A stretch of DNA of 64,000 nt, from positions 1 to 64,000 of the forward strand of contig WFNR01000011.1 of the NCBI GenBank assembly GCA_015488485.1, given 5' to 3'. Made by a program: the position numbers and the translations under genes. The stretch is from Cyclobacteriaceae bacterium. GTDB taxonomy: Bacteria > Bacteroidota > Bacteroidia > Cytophagales > Cyclobacteriaceae. Within the stretch, counting starts at the first letter, position 1. Each line of letters starts with the position of its first letter. Positions 55,389-64,000 of the stretch are shown in pieces. The notes below the pieces were generated by a model that did no database searches, was not told the DNA's origin, and worked only from the letters and a program-made list of their open reading frames with translations.

Positions 55389-57742
55389 GACGACTCCTAC
55401 AGAAGAGATACATCTGGTGGCTGGCCGGAATGCTCATGCTGTTTGGGGTTGGCATATTGCTTTTGCCACTCCCCATCCCCTTTGATAAGCCGCACAGCAC
55501 CATCCTTTACGACCGCCACGGCCGCTTGCTGGGGGCGGCCCTGGCGGCTGACGATCAGTGGCGCTTCCCCCCTGCCGATTCCATCCCCGAAAAATTCACC
55601 ACTGCCTTGCTGCTCTACGAAGACGAATATTTTTACTATCATCCGGGCATAAACCCTTTCTCCCTCTGGCGGGCCTGGCGGCAAAATAAGCGGGTCGGCA
55701 AGATAGTAAGTGGCGGCAGTACGCTGAGCATGCAAACCGTACGAATGGCGCTAGGCAATCAACCGCGTACCTATCGGCAAAAAGTCTATGAAATGCTGTT
55801 GACGCTCAAGTTGGAATGGCTCTACAGTAAAGAAGAAATCCTAAAATTTTACAGCGAAAACGCGCCTTTTGGCGGCAATATTGTAGGCCTCGAAGCCGCC
55901 TCCTGGCGTTATTTCGGCATTGCCCCCGGGCAGTTATCGTGGGGCGAAGCAGCTGCCCTGGCCGTACTACCCAACCAACCGGCTGGCATCTATCCGGGTC
56001 ATCAAATGGCCGCATTCAAACGTAAACGGGATCGTTTATTACATAAAATTCATGATCATGGCTATCTGAGCGATTCCGACCTGGAGCTGGCTTTGGCCGA
56101 GCCTTTACCCCAACAGCTTTTGGAATTCCCCACCCTGGCTTATCACCTGCTGCACCGCAGCATGCAGGAAGGACATAGCGGCAAACGGGTGTATAGCACC
56201 CTGGATGCCTCCCTGCAACAGCAGGTAAAGCAGCTTACCGGACATCATAGCAGCATTTGGGCGGCCAACCAGGTGCACAATGCAGCCGCCATTGTAATAG
56301 AAGCCAAAACCGGCCATATACTGGCCTATGTGGGCAACACCTTCAATCCCGGGCCGCACGGCCAGCATGTGGATATCATTACCGCACCCAGGAGCCCGGG
56401 CAGCCTGCTGAAGCCGCTGCTCTATGCCGCGGCCCTTGACGAAGGCCTCATCACCCCACGGCAATTGCTGCCCGATATTCCGCTGTTCTATCGAGGCTTC
56501 GTGCCGCAGAATTTCGACAAAAAATACCGCGGTGCCGTAGCAGCCGACCATGCCCTGGCCAGCAGCTTGAATGTGCCTTTCGTGCATCTGCTGATCGATT
56601 ATGGCTATGAGAAGTTCCATCACCAATTAAAACAAATGGGGCTGAGCAGCCTTAGTGAACCGGCCGGCCACTACGGCCTGGCGCTTATTCTGGGTGGTAT
56701 GGAAACCTCACTTGACCAGCTTACCGCCCTCTATGCCGGCACTTTGCGCGCCTACCAGCGCTTTGGCCAGCGGCCGCTACACCAAGGCTATAGCCGTGGT
56801 GATTATTTTGCCAATAGCTATCTGAGAGACGACAAGCAAGAAACGGATACCAGCCTGCAGGAACGAGGCTATCTGCGGGCCTCGTCTATCGGCTACATGC
56901 TGCAAGCCATGCAGCAGCTTAACCGGCCGGCCACCGAAGCCGGCTGGCAGCAGTTTGCCGGCAGCAAGAAGATAGCCTGGAAAACCGGTACCAGCTATGG
57001 CCTGCGCGATGCCTGGGCCATAGGCCTGAGCGATGACTATGTAGTAGGGGTATGGCTGGGTAATGCCGATGGCGAAGGACGGCCCGGCCTGACAGGGGCT
57101 ACGGCAGCCGCACCGTTGTTATTCCGTATTTTCGATGTTCTGCCGGGTCAGGCTCATTTCGATCAGCCTTTTGGCACTGCCGTAGCCATATGCCGGCAAA
57201 GTGGTATGCGAGCCGGGCCCAATTGCCCTGATGTAATAAACGAAACGCTGGCGGTCCATCTGGAGGGCACCCCGCAATGCCGTTATCATAAGCTTATTCA
57301 TCTCAACAAAGAAGCTACCTATCAGGTAAACAGCAGTTGTTATGACGTAAGTGAAATAAAAACAAGCGCGTGGTTTGTATTGCCACCGGTAATGGCCTGG
57401 TATTACCGCAAGTATCATCTTGAATATCAAGATCCTCCCCCCTTTGCTCCCGGTTGTCGGGCCGATGAGGCAAGACAACACATTGCACTTATCTATCCGC
57501 GGCAGTTTACGCGCGTTTATATACCGGTAGAACAGGATGGTACCCCGGGCCAGGTCGTTTTTGAGGCGGCCCATACAAATCCAGATGCAGTAATCTACTG
57601 GCACCTGGACAACCAATATATCGGGCAAACCAGCGGTCGCCATCAAATGGCTATCAGGGCCGGCAAAGGCCTGCACCGGCTTACCCTGCTTGACAAACAG
57701 GGCCATGAACTGACCAGAACGTTTAGGGTAGTGAGCGAATAA
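55358..57742 (+). CDS. pbpC: Penicillin-binding protein 1C
   Basis: The 794-residue class A PBP has an N-terminal anchor (WWLAGMLMLFGVGILLLPLPIP), a GT51 domain (YEDEYFYYHPGINPFSLWRAW; SGGSTLSMQTVRMAL), a transpeptidase domain with S349-L-L-K (SPGSLLKPLLYAAAL), SLN (ASSLNVPFVHLL) and KTG (AWKTGTSYGLRDAW), and the C-terminal BiPBP_C-type domain (about residues 700-794). The ATG at 55358 lies inside the A2M gene, so translation of the two is coupled. Confidence 0.95.
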   Translation: MGGSNSRQRLRRLLQKRYIWWLAGMLMLFGVGILLLPLPIPFDKPHSTILYDRHGRLLGAALAADDQWRFPPADSIPEKFTTALLLYEDEYFYYHPGINPFSLWRAWRQNKRVGKIVSGGSTLSMQTVRMALGNQPRTYRQKVYEMLLTLKLEWLYSKEEILKFYSENAPFGGNIVGLEAASWRYFGIAPGQLSWGEAAALAVLPNQPAGIYPGHQMAAFKRKRDRLLHKIHDHGYLSDSDLELALAEPLPQQLLEFPTLAYHLLHRSMQEGHSGKRVYSTLDASLQQQVKQLTGHHSSIWAANQVHNAAAIVIEAKTGHILAYVGNTFNPGPHGQHVDIITAPRSPGSLLKPLLYAAALDEGLITPRQLLPDIPLFYRGFVPQNFDKKYRGAVAADHALASSLNVPFVHLLIDYGYEKFHHQLKQMGLSSLSEPAGHYGLALILGGMETSLDQLTALYAGTLRAYQRFGQRPLHQGYSRGDYFANSYLRDDKQETDTSLQERGYLRASSIGYMLQAMQQLNRPATEAGWQQFAGSKKIAWKTGTSYGLRDAWAIGLSDDYVVGVWLGNADGEGRPGLTGATAAAPLLFRIFDVLPGQAHFDQPFGTAVAICRQSGMRAGPNCPDVINETLAVHLEGTPQCRYHKLIHLNKEATYQVNSSCYDVSEIKTSAWFVLPPVMAWYYRKYHLEYQDPPPFAPGCRADEARQHIALIYPRQFTRVYIPVEQDGTPGQVVFEAAHTNPDAVIYWHLDNQYIGQTSGRHQMAIRAGKGLHRLTLLDKQGHELTRTFRVVSE

Positions 57743-57812
57743 CTTGGTATAAGTGCTTGAAAATAAACGGGTTTACAAATGAACTCTTATAAGCTATTCA
57801 GTGTTACCCTGC

Positions 57813-59543
57813 TTATATATTGCCATTCTCTGACTTGCTAACCTCCTTACTTTTCATAAAAAGCTGAAAGAGTATCCCCAGCAGTACCACCAGCAAGGCC
57901 CCAATCGGGTTGAACCACAGGTAGCCCAACTCAAGCGTGCCCGAGCGTGTTTTAAAATAAAGGATAAGGATGACCAACTCACTCACCAGCGTGGCGGCAA
58001 ACACGGCATGGGCCTTTACAAAGCGCACCCCGAAAGCCACCAGAAAAATACCCAGAATAGGTCCGTAGAACACCGAGCCCAGGATATTCACCGCCTGAAT
58101 GAGGTTATCCAATTGCGAGGCAAAAATGGCAAACAGCAATGCCAACAGCCCCCAAAACACGGTAAACAGGCGCGACATAAACAAATAATGGCTATCGGAA
58201 GCCTCTCTGGTAATCAGCCGCTTGTAGAAATCGACCACGGTGGTCGAACCAAGGGCATTGAGCTCGGAGGAGGTGGAACTCATGGCAGCAGCAAAGATGA
58301 CCGCCATCAGCAGGCCTATGAGGCCATGCGGCAAGTAGTTGAGCACGAAGGTAATAAATACATAATCGGCATCCTTTTCGTACAGATCCGGATCTATTTT
58401 CTTAAGCAAACCGGCAGCGCGGCTCTCCAGGTCTTTTTGGCGCTGGTCAAGAGCCCGTGCTGCGGTGGCCAGGCGCTCAAACTGTTGCTTGTCGCCCTGC
58501 TTTTTGGCCGACAGCATGGTAAGCAGGGTCTTTTTCTTTTGCTCAAAAACAGATTTATGCTCTTCTTCCAGCAAACGCAACTCCGCCTCGTACTTGCTTT
58601 GATAACCCTTTTCAAGCCCCACCGGATTGAAAAAAATGGGTGGAGCGGTAAACTGATAGAAAACAAACACCAGCACACCCACAAACAGGATGCTATACTG
58701 CATGGGTATTTTCATAAAGCCGTTAAACAACAACCCCACCCGTATCTCCTGGATATTCTTGCCCGACAGATAGCGCTGCACCTGCGACTGGTCGGTACCG
58801 AAATAGGCCAGAAACAGAAAAAGGGCAGCCGTCAGGCCACTCCAGATATTATAGCGGCTGGAAGGGTCGAAATGCCAATCGATAGCCTGCATCTTACCCA
58901 ATTGGTCGGCCACGGTAACCGCCCCGCCAAACTGCACCTCCGCGGGCATGGACATTACCAGCACCACAAAAGCCACCACCATGCCGGCCATTATCACAAA
59001 CATCTGATGTTTTTGGGTTTCGGCCACGGCTTTGGTGCCACCTGAAACCGTATAGATAATCACCAGCACACCAATAATGAGAATGGTGATGTTCAGATCC
59101 CACTTCATGATGGTAGTGAGAATAATTGCCGGGGCATAGATGGTAATACCGGCTGCCAGCCCCCGTGATACCAGAAAAAGAAATGCCGCCAGCACCCGCG
59201 ATTTCAGGTCAAAGCGCCTTTCCAGAAACTCATAGGCTGTATAGACTTTCAGGCGATGATAAAGCGGCACCACTACCACGGCAATAATGATCATGGCAAT
59301 AGGCATACCGAAATAAAACTGCACGAAACCCATGCCGTCTTCAAATGCCTGGCCGGGTGTGGATAAAAAGGTGATGGCGCTGGCCTGGGTAGCCATTACC
59401 GATAGGGCAATAGTGCCCCACTTCATGGTGTTATTGCCCAGCAGGTAGCCGTCCAGCCCCTTGCTGCCGCGCGCCTTCCAGGTGCCGTAGATAATAATCG
59501 ACAGCATGGTGCCGATCAATACAAAGAAATCCAGTGCATTCAT
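57813..59543 (-). CDS. Sodium:solute symporter (SSS family) with coiled-coil insert
   Basis: The 576-residue membrane protein has the LeuT-type core of the SSS family (TMKWGTIALSVMATQASAITFLSTPGQAF, GTDQSQVQRYLSGKN). Between about residues 310 and 392 it carries an extra hydrophilic, charged segment (EAELRLLEEEHKSVFEQKKK and following) predicted as a helical hairpin or coiled coil. Then come FAAAMSSTSSELNALGSTTVVDFYKR and the last helices. The substrate is unknown; adjacency to a PIG-L deacetylase and a GH2 enzyme suggests a sugar or amino sugar. It starts 26 bp after the PIG-L stop. Confidence 0.93.
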   Translation of the reverse strand: MNALDFFVLIGTMLSIIIYGTWKARGSKGLDGYLLGNNTMKWGTIALSVMATQASAITFLSTPGQAFEDGMGFVQFYFGMPIAMIIIAVVVVPLYHRLKVYTAYEFLERRFDLKSRVLAAFLFLVSRGLAAGITIYAPAIILTTIMKWDLNITILIIGVLVIIYTVSGGTKAVAETQKHQMFVIMAGMVVAFVVLVMSMPAEVQFGGAVTVADQLGKMQAIDWHFDPSSRYNIWSGLTAALFLFLAYFGTDQSQVQRYLSGKNIQEIRVGLLFNGFMKIPMQYSILFVGVLVFVFYQFTAPPIFFNPVGLEKGYQSKYEAELRLLEEEHKSVFEQKKKTLLTMLSAKKQGDKQQFERLATAARALDQRQKDLESRAAGLLKKIDPDLYEKDADYVFITFVLNYLPHGLIGLLMAVIFAAAMSSTSSELNALGSTTVVDFYKRLITREASDSHYLFMSRLFTVFWGLLALLFAIFASQLDNLIQAVNILGSVFYGPILGIFLVAFGVRFVKAHAVFAATLVSELVILILYFKTRSGTLELGYLWFNPIGALLVVLLGILFQLFMKSKEVSKSENGNI

Positions 59544-59569
59544 AAAGATCGATTATCAGCCTGTTTCAT

Positions 59570-62071
59570 TTAATTACGGCCTTTGCCAGTTTTTTCCACC
59601 CTGGCAGCCCGGCCATACGACAACAGGTTGGCAAAAATACGGTAAGCGCCAGGCACTCCGGCCGGCAGTTCTCTAAACCACGAATAGCCCGTATAAATAA
59701 AATGCCCTTTGCCATAGTCCGCTACCAACAGACCGCCATCCTTGGGTTCTTCACCGGGGTCGTGCGATGACAGGATAGCCGTGTAGCGCTCATCCCAGCC
59801 GGCCGGAAAGTAGAGGCCACGCTCCTGCACCCATCCCCGGAAATCTGCCGGGGAAATCTTATTGGGGTAGTTCATCAACGGGTGCCCGGGCTGCAGGATG
59901 GTTACCGGAGCCTTTTCATCAGCCACCCGGCTATCGGCTGAGCGCCCGGTAAAACGCAACTCATAAGGAGCAAAATCCTGCCAGTTGAGCCTGCGGCCGG
60001 TATTGTATTGCATGACCACCGTACCGCCCTGCTCCATGTATGCCAGGATATCCGGCTTCTTTTCTTTCAGCCATGGCAAGGTATTGGCCGCCCGAATGCC
60101 AAAGACCAGCACATCTATTGTGGCCAGCTTGGCAGCATTGATATCTGCCTTATCCAGCATCACCACCTCCAGGCCCATCTGGCGTAGCGCCTCAGGCACC
60201 CGGTCGCCAGCGCCCATCACGTAGCCTACCCGCTGCACAGCGAGTTTTATATCCAGGTTTTCGGCACGTGCTTCTGCTGGTGGCATGATTATCTGGTAAG
60301 GAATATGATTGTAGGCGATGTTCTGCACGGCCAGCGAATAGGCTTGTCTGTCTATTTCCATCACTGCCTTGATTTTGCCCGATGATGGTCCTTTAGGGGT
60401 TACGGTAAAGGTAAGCTCACTGCTTTGCCCCTTGCCTTGCAGGGTCAGGGGCACCACTGCCGGACTTACCTGCCAGCCCTGTGGCACCTGCAAATGCACC
60501 TTGCCGGCTACCTTGTCGCTAACAGCCTTAACAGCCACCTGCACTTGCCGGGGCTCATTGTTTTTAAAAATATAAACCGGGCTACTCAAGTTGAGAAACA
60601 CCGGAGGCGTAACCGCCACCGGGCGGTGCATCTCACCATTCACCCGGTCGGTCCAGCGATATACCAATGGCAGATGATGCGTCAGATGCAGGCCGTTGAT
60701 TTCCAAATCAAGGTTAAGGGTAAAGGCCGGTGGGTTTTCCGGACGGCCGATCATTTGCAGGTCATCCACCCGATACATACCCAGCGTACCAGACTTTTGC
60801 AGCCAGTACGGATTGCTGAAAGGCTGGTCGGGAGGCACCTTTACAGCCCATTTTATCAAGTATTTGTTGTCTTGTTGCAAGGATAGGGCAAGCGTAGTAT
60901 CGGCACTGGCAATGTGAGCGGCAAGTACCTTTACCGGCACTACGGAACGGTTTACCAGCTCCATATCGAAATCCAGCCGTTCTCCGGGCACTACCGTATA
61001 ATCAGCCGCCCAAGCTGCGCTGAACAGGCCGCTACAGGCCAGTATCAGTTCTTCGGTCTCGGCCAGCTTACGCTGCCGCCAAAAATCGTCCTCAACCTGC
61101 TCAATAGCTTTGTACAGCTCCACCAGTGCCGGTACCGAAGCAGCCGGTTGCCTGGGGTCAAAAGCGGCAATAATTTTATCAATCCGACCGGCTATTTCCG
61201 GATGACCGGTACGCCCCCAGGTAATATCGATGCCGTCAAAAATATTCTTATCGGCAGGTTGCCCCGCTACCAATGACAGGTACTCATAGGTATGGCCGCG
61301 GCTTAGCGGCACACCAAAACCCTGGCTCTTGTGCATGGAGCGGCTGCGGGCCGCCATTTCGGTGTACGACTCGCCCAGCAGAGGATTATACGTGCCGACA
61401 TCCACGCGTATTACATCATCGCGCTGGGCAATGTTTTTATCCCACCAACGCCCGGAGTTAACCATGATTCTGGTTGGTTGCCAGGGTTTTACAAATTGCA
61501 GCTGGTCGGCAAAGGCAATGGTGCCGGCTACCTGAAAAGCCTCTTGTGCCATAATAGCCGAAGTGGTATGATGGCCATGCCCAGCCCGGGCATCGGGCGG
61601 GAAGCGGGTGATAATGACATCGGGGCGAAACTGCCTGATTACCCACACCACATCGTGCAGCACTGCCGTGCTATCCCAGATGCGCAACGTCTCCCGGGCG
61701 TTTTTTGAATAACCGAAATCATTGGCACGGGTAAAGAACTGCTGGCCGCCATCTATCCTGCGGGCAGCCAGCAACTCTTGGGTGCGAATCACCCCCAGCC
61801 CTTCACGCAGCTCGGGGCCAATCAGGTTCTGTCCGCCATCACCGCGGGTAAGGGCCAGGTAGGCAGTTTTCACTTGCCGCTCATTGGCCAACCAGGCAAT
61901 CAGACGGGTATTTTCATCATCCGGATGGGCCGCCACATACAGGGCGCTGCCCAGCACCTTCAGTTGCTGCATTTTGTGCAGAATACGGCCGGCATCGGGC
62001 TGTGGCGGCTGCGCCATGCCCGGTAGAGCCAGGCAAGCCAAAAGCAGAAGAAAGGCATATTTCGATTTCAT
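59570..62071 (-). CDS. Exported PIG-L family deacetylase
   Basis: The 833-residue protein has a signal peptide (LLLLACLALPGMAQ), an LmbE/PIG-L domain with the zinc motif AAHPDDENTR (H49, D51-D52) and a second histidine cluster GHGHHTTSA, then Ig-like beta domains, and at the C-terminus a ThuA/amidotransferase-like part (DVLVFGIRAANTLPWLKEKKPDIL). Family members remove acetyl groups from N-acetylglucosamine-type substrates. It is exported and next to an SSS symporter and a beta-mannosidase-like gene, so glycan degradation is a reasonable inference. Confidence 0.92.
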   Translation of the reverse strand: MKSKYAFLLLLACLALPGMAQPPQPDAGRILHKMQQLKVLGSALYVAAHPDDENTRLIAWLANERQVKTAYLALTRGDGGQNLIGPELREGLGVIRTQELLAARRIDGGQQFFTRANDFGYSKNARETLRIWDSTAVLHDVVWVIRQFRPDVIITRFPPDARAGHGHHTTSAIMAQEAFQVAGTIAFADQLQFVKPWQPTRIMVNSGRWWDKNIAQRDDVIRVDVGTYNPLLGESYTEMAARSRSMHKSQGFGVPLSRGHTYEYLSLVAGQPADKNIFDGIDITWGRTGHPEIAGRIDKIIAAFDPRQPAASVPALVELYKAIEQVEDDFWRQRKLAETEELILACSGLFSAAWAADYTVVPGERLDFDMELVNRSVVPVKVLAAHIASADTTLALSLQQDNKYLIKWAVKVPPDQPFSNPYWLQKSGTLGMYRVDDLQMIGRPENPPAFTLNLDLEINGLHLTHHLPLVYRWTDRVNGEMHRPVAVTPPVFLNLSSPVYIFKNNEPRQVQVAVKAVSDKVAGKVHLQVPQGWQVSPAVVPLTLQGKGQSSELTFTVTPKGPSSGKIKAVMEIDRQAYSLAVQNIAYNHIPYQIIMPPAEARAENLDIKLAVQRVGYVMGAGDRVPEALRQMGLEVVMLDKADINAAKLATIDVLVFGIRAANTLPWLKEKKPDILAYMEQGGTVVMQYNTGRRLNWQDFAPYELRFTGRSADSRVADEKAPVTILQPGHPLMNYPNKISPADFRGWVQERGLYFPAGWDERYTAILSSHDPGEEPKDGGLLVADYGKGHFIYTGYSWFRELPAGVPGAYRIFANLLSYGRAARVEKTGKGRN

Positions 62072-62177
62072 AGTCGGCTTCTGTAAACGGTTGTGGTGCT
62101 AAACTGTTGTATTTTTTTGAAAAAACACAAGAAAGTTTTGCCAGTGGTAAACGAACCTTGATAAGTCGGTTATCGGT

Positions 62178-64000
62178 TTACTTCCCATCCAATCCTAAGG
62201 ACAGCAGCTTATCGCCCCGATAGCTGCCGGGCTGTACAAACAAAACATACTCCACATCCACCGGTTTTCCGGCAACAAGCAGGGTTATCTTCAGATAATG
62301 GGTAGCCGGGTCGCTGCCGTCCAGTATTTTTCCCGTATGGCTGCGGTACACGCTGGCTACTGAATTGGCTGGCACCTTAGCCGGCCACTCCTTGCGCCAC
62401 AAAAGTTGGTCTTGGTTGTCAAAAAACTCCAGCAACAGCTTACCCTTAACGTCCTGCAACCGGTCGTTGGCCAGATAAACATCAAACTGCCCGTTTTTTA
62501 TTTCCGGTATAATTATCACCGGCTTATAACGGTCCTGCACCACCTGCCAGGCGGTTTTTGGCCTGCCGAAGTAGTCAATCACCGACCAGCCTGGGGCCGG
62601 CCAGCAGTCCTGCAACTGCCAGAACAGCGTGCCGCCACAGCGCTGGCGTTGCAAGCGGTGCGATTCAATGGCATATTTAAGCGCCAGCGCCTGTACCTGC
62701 TGACTTTTTTCTATAAAATACTCAAAATCAACCGCTTTTCCAAAATATTTCTCAGCCATAGTCACCATCATGCTATCGCCTATATAGCTGCGCTGATGAC
62801 TAAGGGCCGGGTCGCTGCCCGGTTGCAACGGCTTGCCGGCTGTATAAGACTGCACCGTTGAGCCGGCAGGGTACGATTGAAAACCGTATTCTACCACGAA
62901 CCGCCCTACCTTTTCTTTAAAAGCGGCAATATCCTGCCGGCCATGCCACACGCGCCAGTCGTGCATGCTGCCGTGGTTGTAGTCGCCCTGAGGACCCCAG
63001 TTGCTTTGCGGTGAGGTAGTGGTGTAAGGCCGCGAGGGGTCTTGTAGGTGCAGGATATCGGGAATGGTTTGGCGGAACAGTTGCAGGTAGGCCTGCCACA
63101 AAGCAGCCGAATCGGCCGGTGAGTAACCATATTGTGCCTGCCAGCCCCAATGATGCCAGGCTACTTCAATTTCGTTGTTGCCGTTCCACAAGGCAATAGA
63201 CGGATGGTGCTGCAGGCGCCCCACCTGATAAAACACCTCATCGGCAATATTGGCCATAAGCGCTTCATCGGGTGGGTACATGGTATTGGCAAACATAAAA
63301 TCCTGCCATACCAGTATGCCGTAGCGGTCGCACAGGTCGTAAAAAATGTCTTTCTCATAGATACCACCACCCCAAACACGCAACATATTGATGCCCGCCT
63401 GCTTCACGGCCTGCAAGCGCTGCCTGTAAAGGGAATCGGGCACGGTAGCCGGCAACACGCTCAGGGGTGTCCAGTTGGCTCCTTTTATCATAATAGGCCG
63501 GTCGTTTAATTTAAAATAAAAGGAGCGACCGATGCTATCCGGCTTCTGCACCAACTCAATGGTACGCACCCCCAGTTGGTAGATCTTGTGCTGCAGCTCA
63601 GTGCCATCGGCTGTAATGGCTACCGGTATGCTATATAAATGCGGCTCGCCCCAGCCATTGGGCTGCCACAACACAGGGTTTTGAATGGCGAAGTCGAGCT
63701 CCAGGTTATTTACCCCTTGTTGCAGTTGCACCGTTCGTTCTACATCTGCAACAGTGAGTGTTACCTCCTTTGTTGCTGTGGCCATAACCCGGATCTTAGC
63801 CGTATAAGTTGCCTCCTGAGCAGTAAAGAGGCCGGGTTCAAAGCGCACCTGATCGATATAGGCTACCTCGTACAGGGCCAGTTTTACCGGCTGCCAGATA
63901 CCCATGGTTACCAGACGCGGGGCGAAGTCCCAGCCGAACTGATAGGCCGCCTTGCGGGTAAAAGGCCCGACATTGGCTGTTGTATCGGTATTCCAGGCCG
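62178..64000 (-). CDS. Glycoside hydrolase family 2 protein, beta-mannosidase-like (partial, 5' end outside window)
   Basis: The open frame runs from the stop at 62178 through the window edge, giving about 607 codons of an enzyme normally around 850 residues. The codons beyond 63905 continue the family sequence (AAYQFGWDFAPRLVTMGIWQPV), so the ATG at 63903-63905 is internal. The acid/base and nucleophile glutamates are visible in LWNGNNEIEVAWHHWG and FVVEYGFQSYP, and WGGGIYEKDIFYDLCDRYGI fits beta-mannosidases. It probably cleaves terminal beta-mannose from glycans. The signal peptide, if any, is not in view. Confidence 0.93.
   Translation of the reverse strand, partial: AWNTDTTANVGPFTRKAAYQFGWDFAPRLVTMGIWQPVKLALYEVAYIDQVRFEPGLFTAQEATYTAKIRVMATATKEVTLTVADVERTVQLQQGVNNLELDFAIQNPVLWQPNGWGEPHLYSIPVAITADGTELQHKIYQLGVRTIELVQKPDSIGRSFYFKLNDRPIMIKGANWTPLSVLPATVPDSLYRQRLQAVKQAGINMLRVWGGGIYEKDIFYDLCDRYGILVWQDFMFANTMYPPDEALMANIADEVFYQVGRLQHHPSIALWNGNNEIEVAWHHWGWQAQYGYSPADSAALWQAYLQLFRQTIPDILHLQDPSRPYTTTSPQSNWGPQGDYNHGSMHDWRVWHGRQDIAAFKEKVGRFVVEYGFQSYPAGSTVQSYTAGKPLQPGSDPALSHQRSYIGDSMMVTMAEKYFGKAVDFEYFIEKSQQVQALALKYAIESHRLQRQRCGGTLFWQLQDCWPAPGWSVIDYFGRPKTAWQVVQDRYKPVIIIPEIKNGQFDVYLANDRLQDVKGKLLLEFFDNQDQLLWRKEWPAKVPANSVASVYRSHTGKILDGSDPATHYLKITLLVAGKPVDVEYVLFVQPGSYRGDKLLSLGLDGK

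Noticed and set aside
58008-59045. A 345-codon plus-strand ORF
   Set aside because: It lies wholly opposite the SSS symporter gene, and its translation is rich in His, Gln and Lys as expected for a mirror frame.

Overview
The window looks like chromosomal DNA of a member of the Bacteroidota. The grounds are the overall gene repertoire (fused SpmA-SpmB protein, split YeeE/YedE pair, AraC-free RND operon with lipoprotein adaptor and lipoprotein outer membrane factor, PIG-L deacetylase next to an SSS symporter with a coiled-coil insert, alpha-2-macroglobulin coupled to PBP1C), weak Shine-Dalgarno sequences, and several close matches to the TAnnTTTG -7 element typical of this phylum. No rRNA, tRNA, CRISPR array, transposase or phage structural gene was seen. 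The genus cannot be fixed from the sequence.

Layout. 1-666 is a block of three direct repeats. 710-1360 (minus) holds two small unknown genes. 1455-8190 (plus) runs through a TPR protein, an SPFH/prohibitin protein, citrate synthase, then an ACBP-rsmE-SpmAB operon and a NagX-like membrane acyltransferase. 8198-11036 combines a Crp/Fnr regulator, a fatty acid hydroxylase/sterol desaturase and a divergent two-part YeeE sulfur transporter. 11117-17161 carries a DUF1571/LysM protein, Bcp, a membrane-anchored nitrilase-type hydrolase overlapping a GH15 enzyme, and two tandem membrane-anchored redoxins. 17217-24885 (plus) holds a DUF1295 membrane enzyme, a PqqB-like lipoprotein and a complete RND efflux operon. 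24886-33535 is mostly minus-strand housekeeping and stress genes (epimerase, thioesterase, MATE, DJ-1/PfpI, a nucleotidyltransferase with a broken HEPN partner, vWA protein, XRE-S24 repressor) with plus-strand tpx and osmC. 33630-39335 holds fadD, pcm, a second thioesterase, an unknown protein and PBP1A.

The outstanding region is 40882-49488 (minus): an uninterrupted eight-gene Calvin-Benson-Bassham operon, in transcription order cbbY, transketolase, GlpX-type fructose-1,6-bisphosphatase, class II aldolase, red-type form I RuBisCO large and small subunits, CbbX activase and phosphoribulokinase. All RuBisCO catalytic residues are present. A strong terminator closes the operon, a cluster of dispersed repeats lies directly beyond it, and no cbbR lies beside it; instead the 344-bp upstream region holds four TGWCAAW repeats spaced 42, 43 and 52 bp and several inverted repeats. 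RuBisCO plus Prk is uncommon in Bacteroidota, so this suggests an acquired capacity for CO2 fixation or redox balancing. Pgk, GapDH, Rpe and Rpi are not here and would have to be encoded elsewhere.

49833-57742 (plus) is an alpha-2-macroglobulin/PBP1C pair. 57813-64000 (minus) holds an SSS symporter, a PIG-L deacetylase and the C-terminal two thirds of a GH2 beta-mannosidase-like enzyme cut by the window end.
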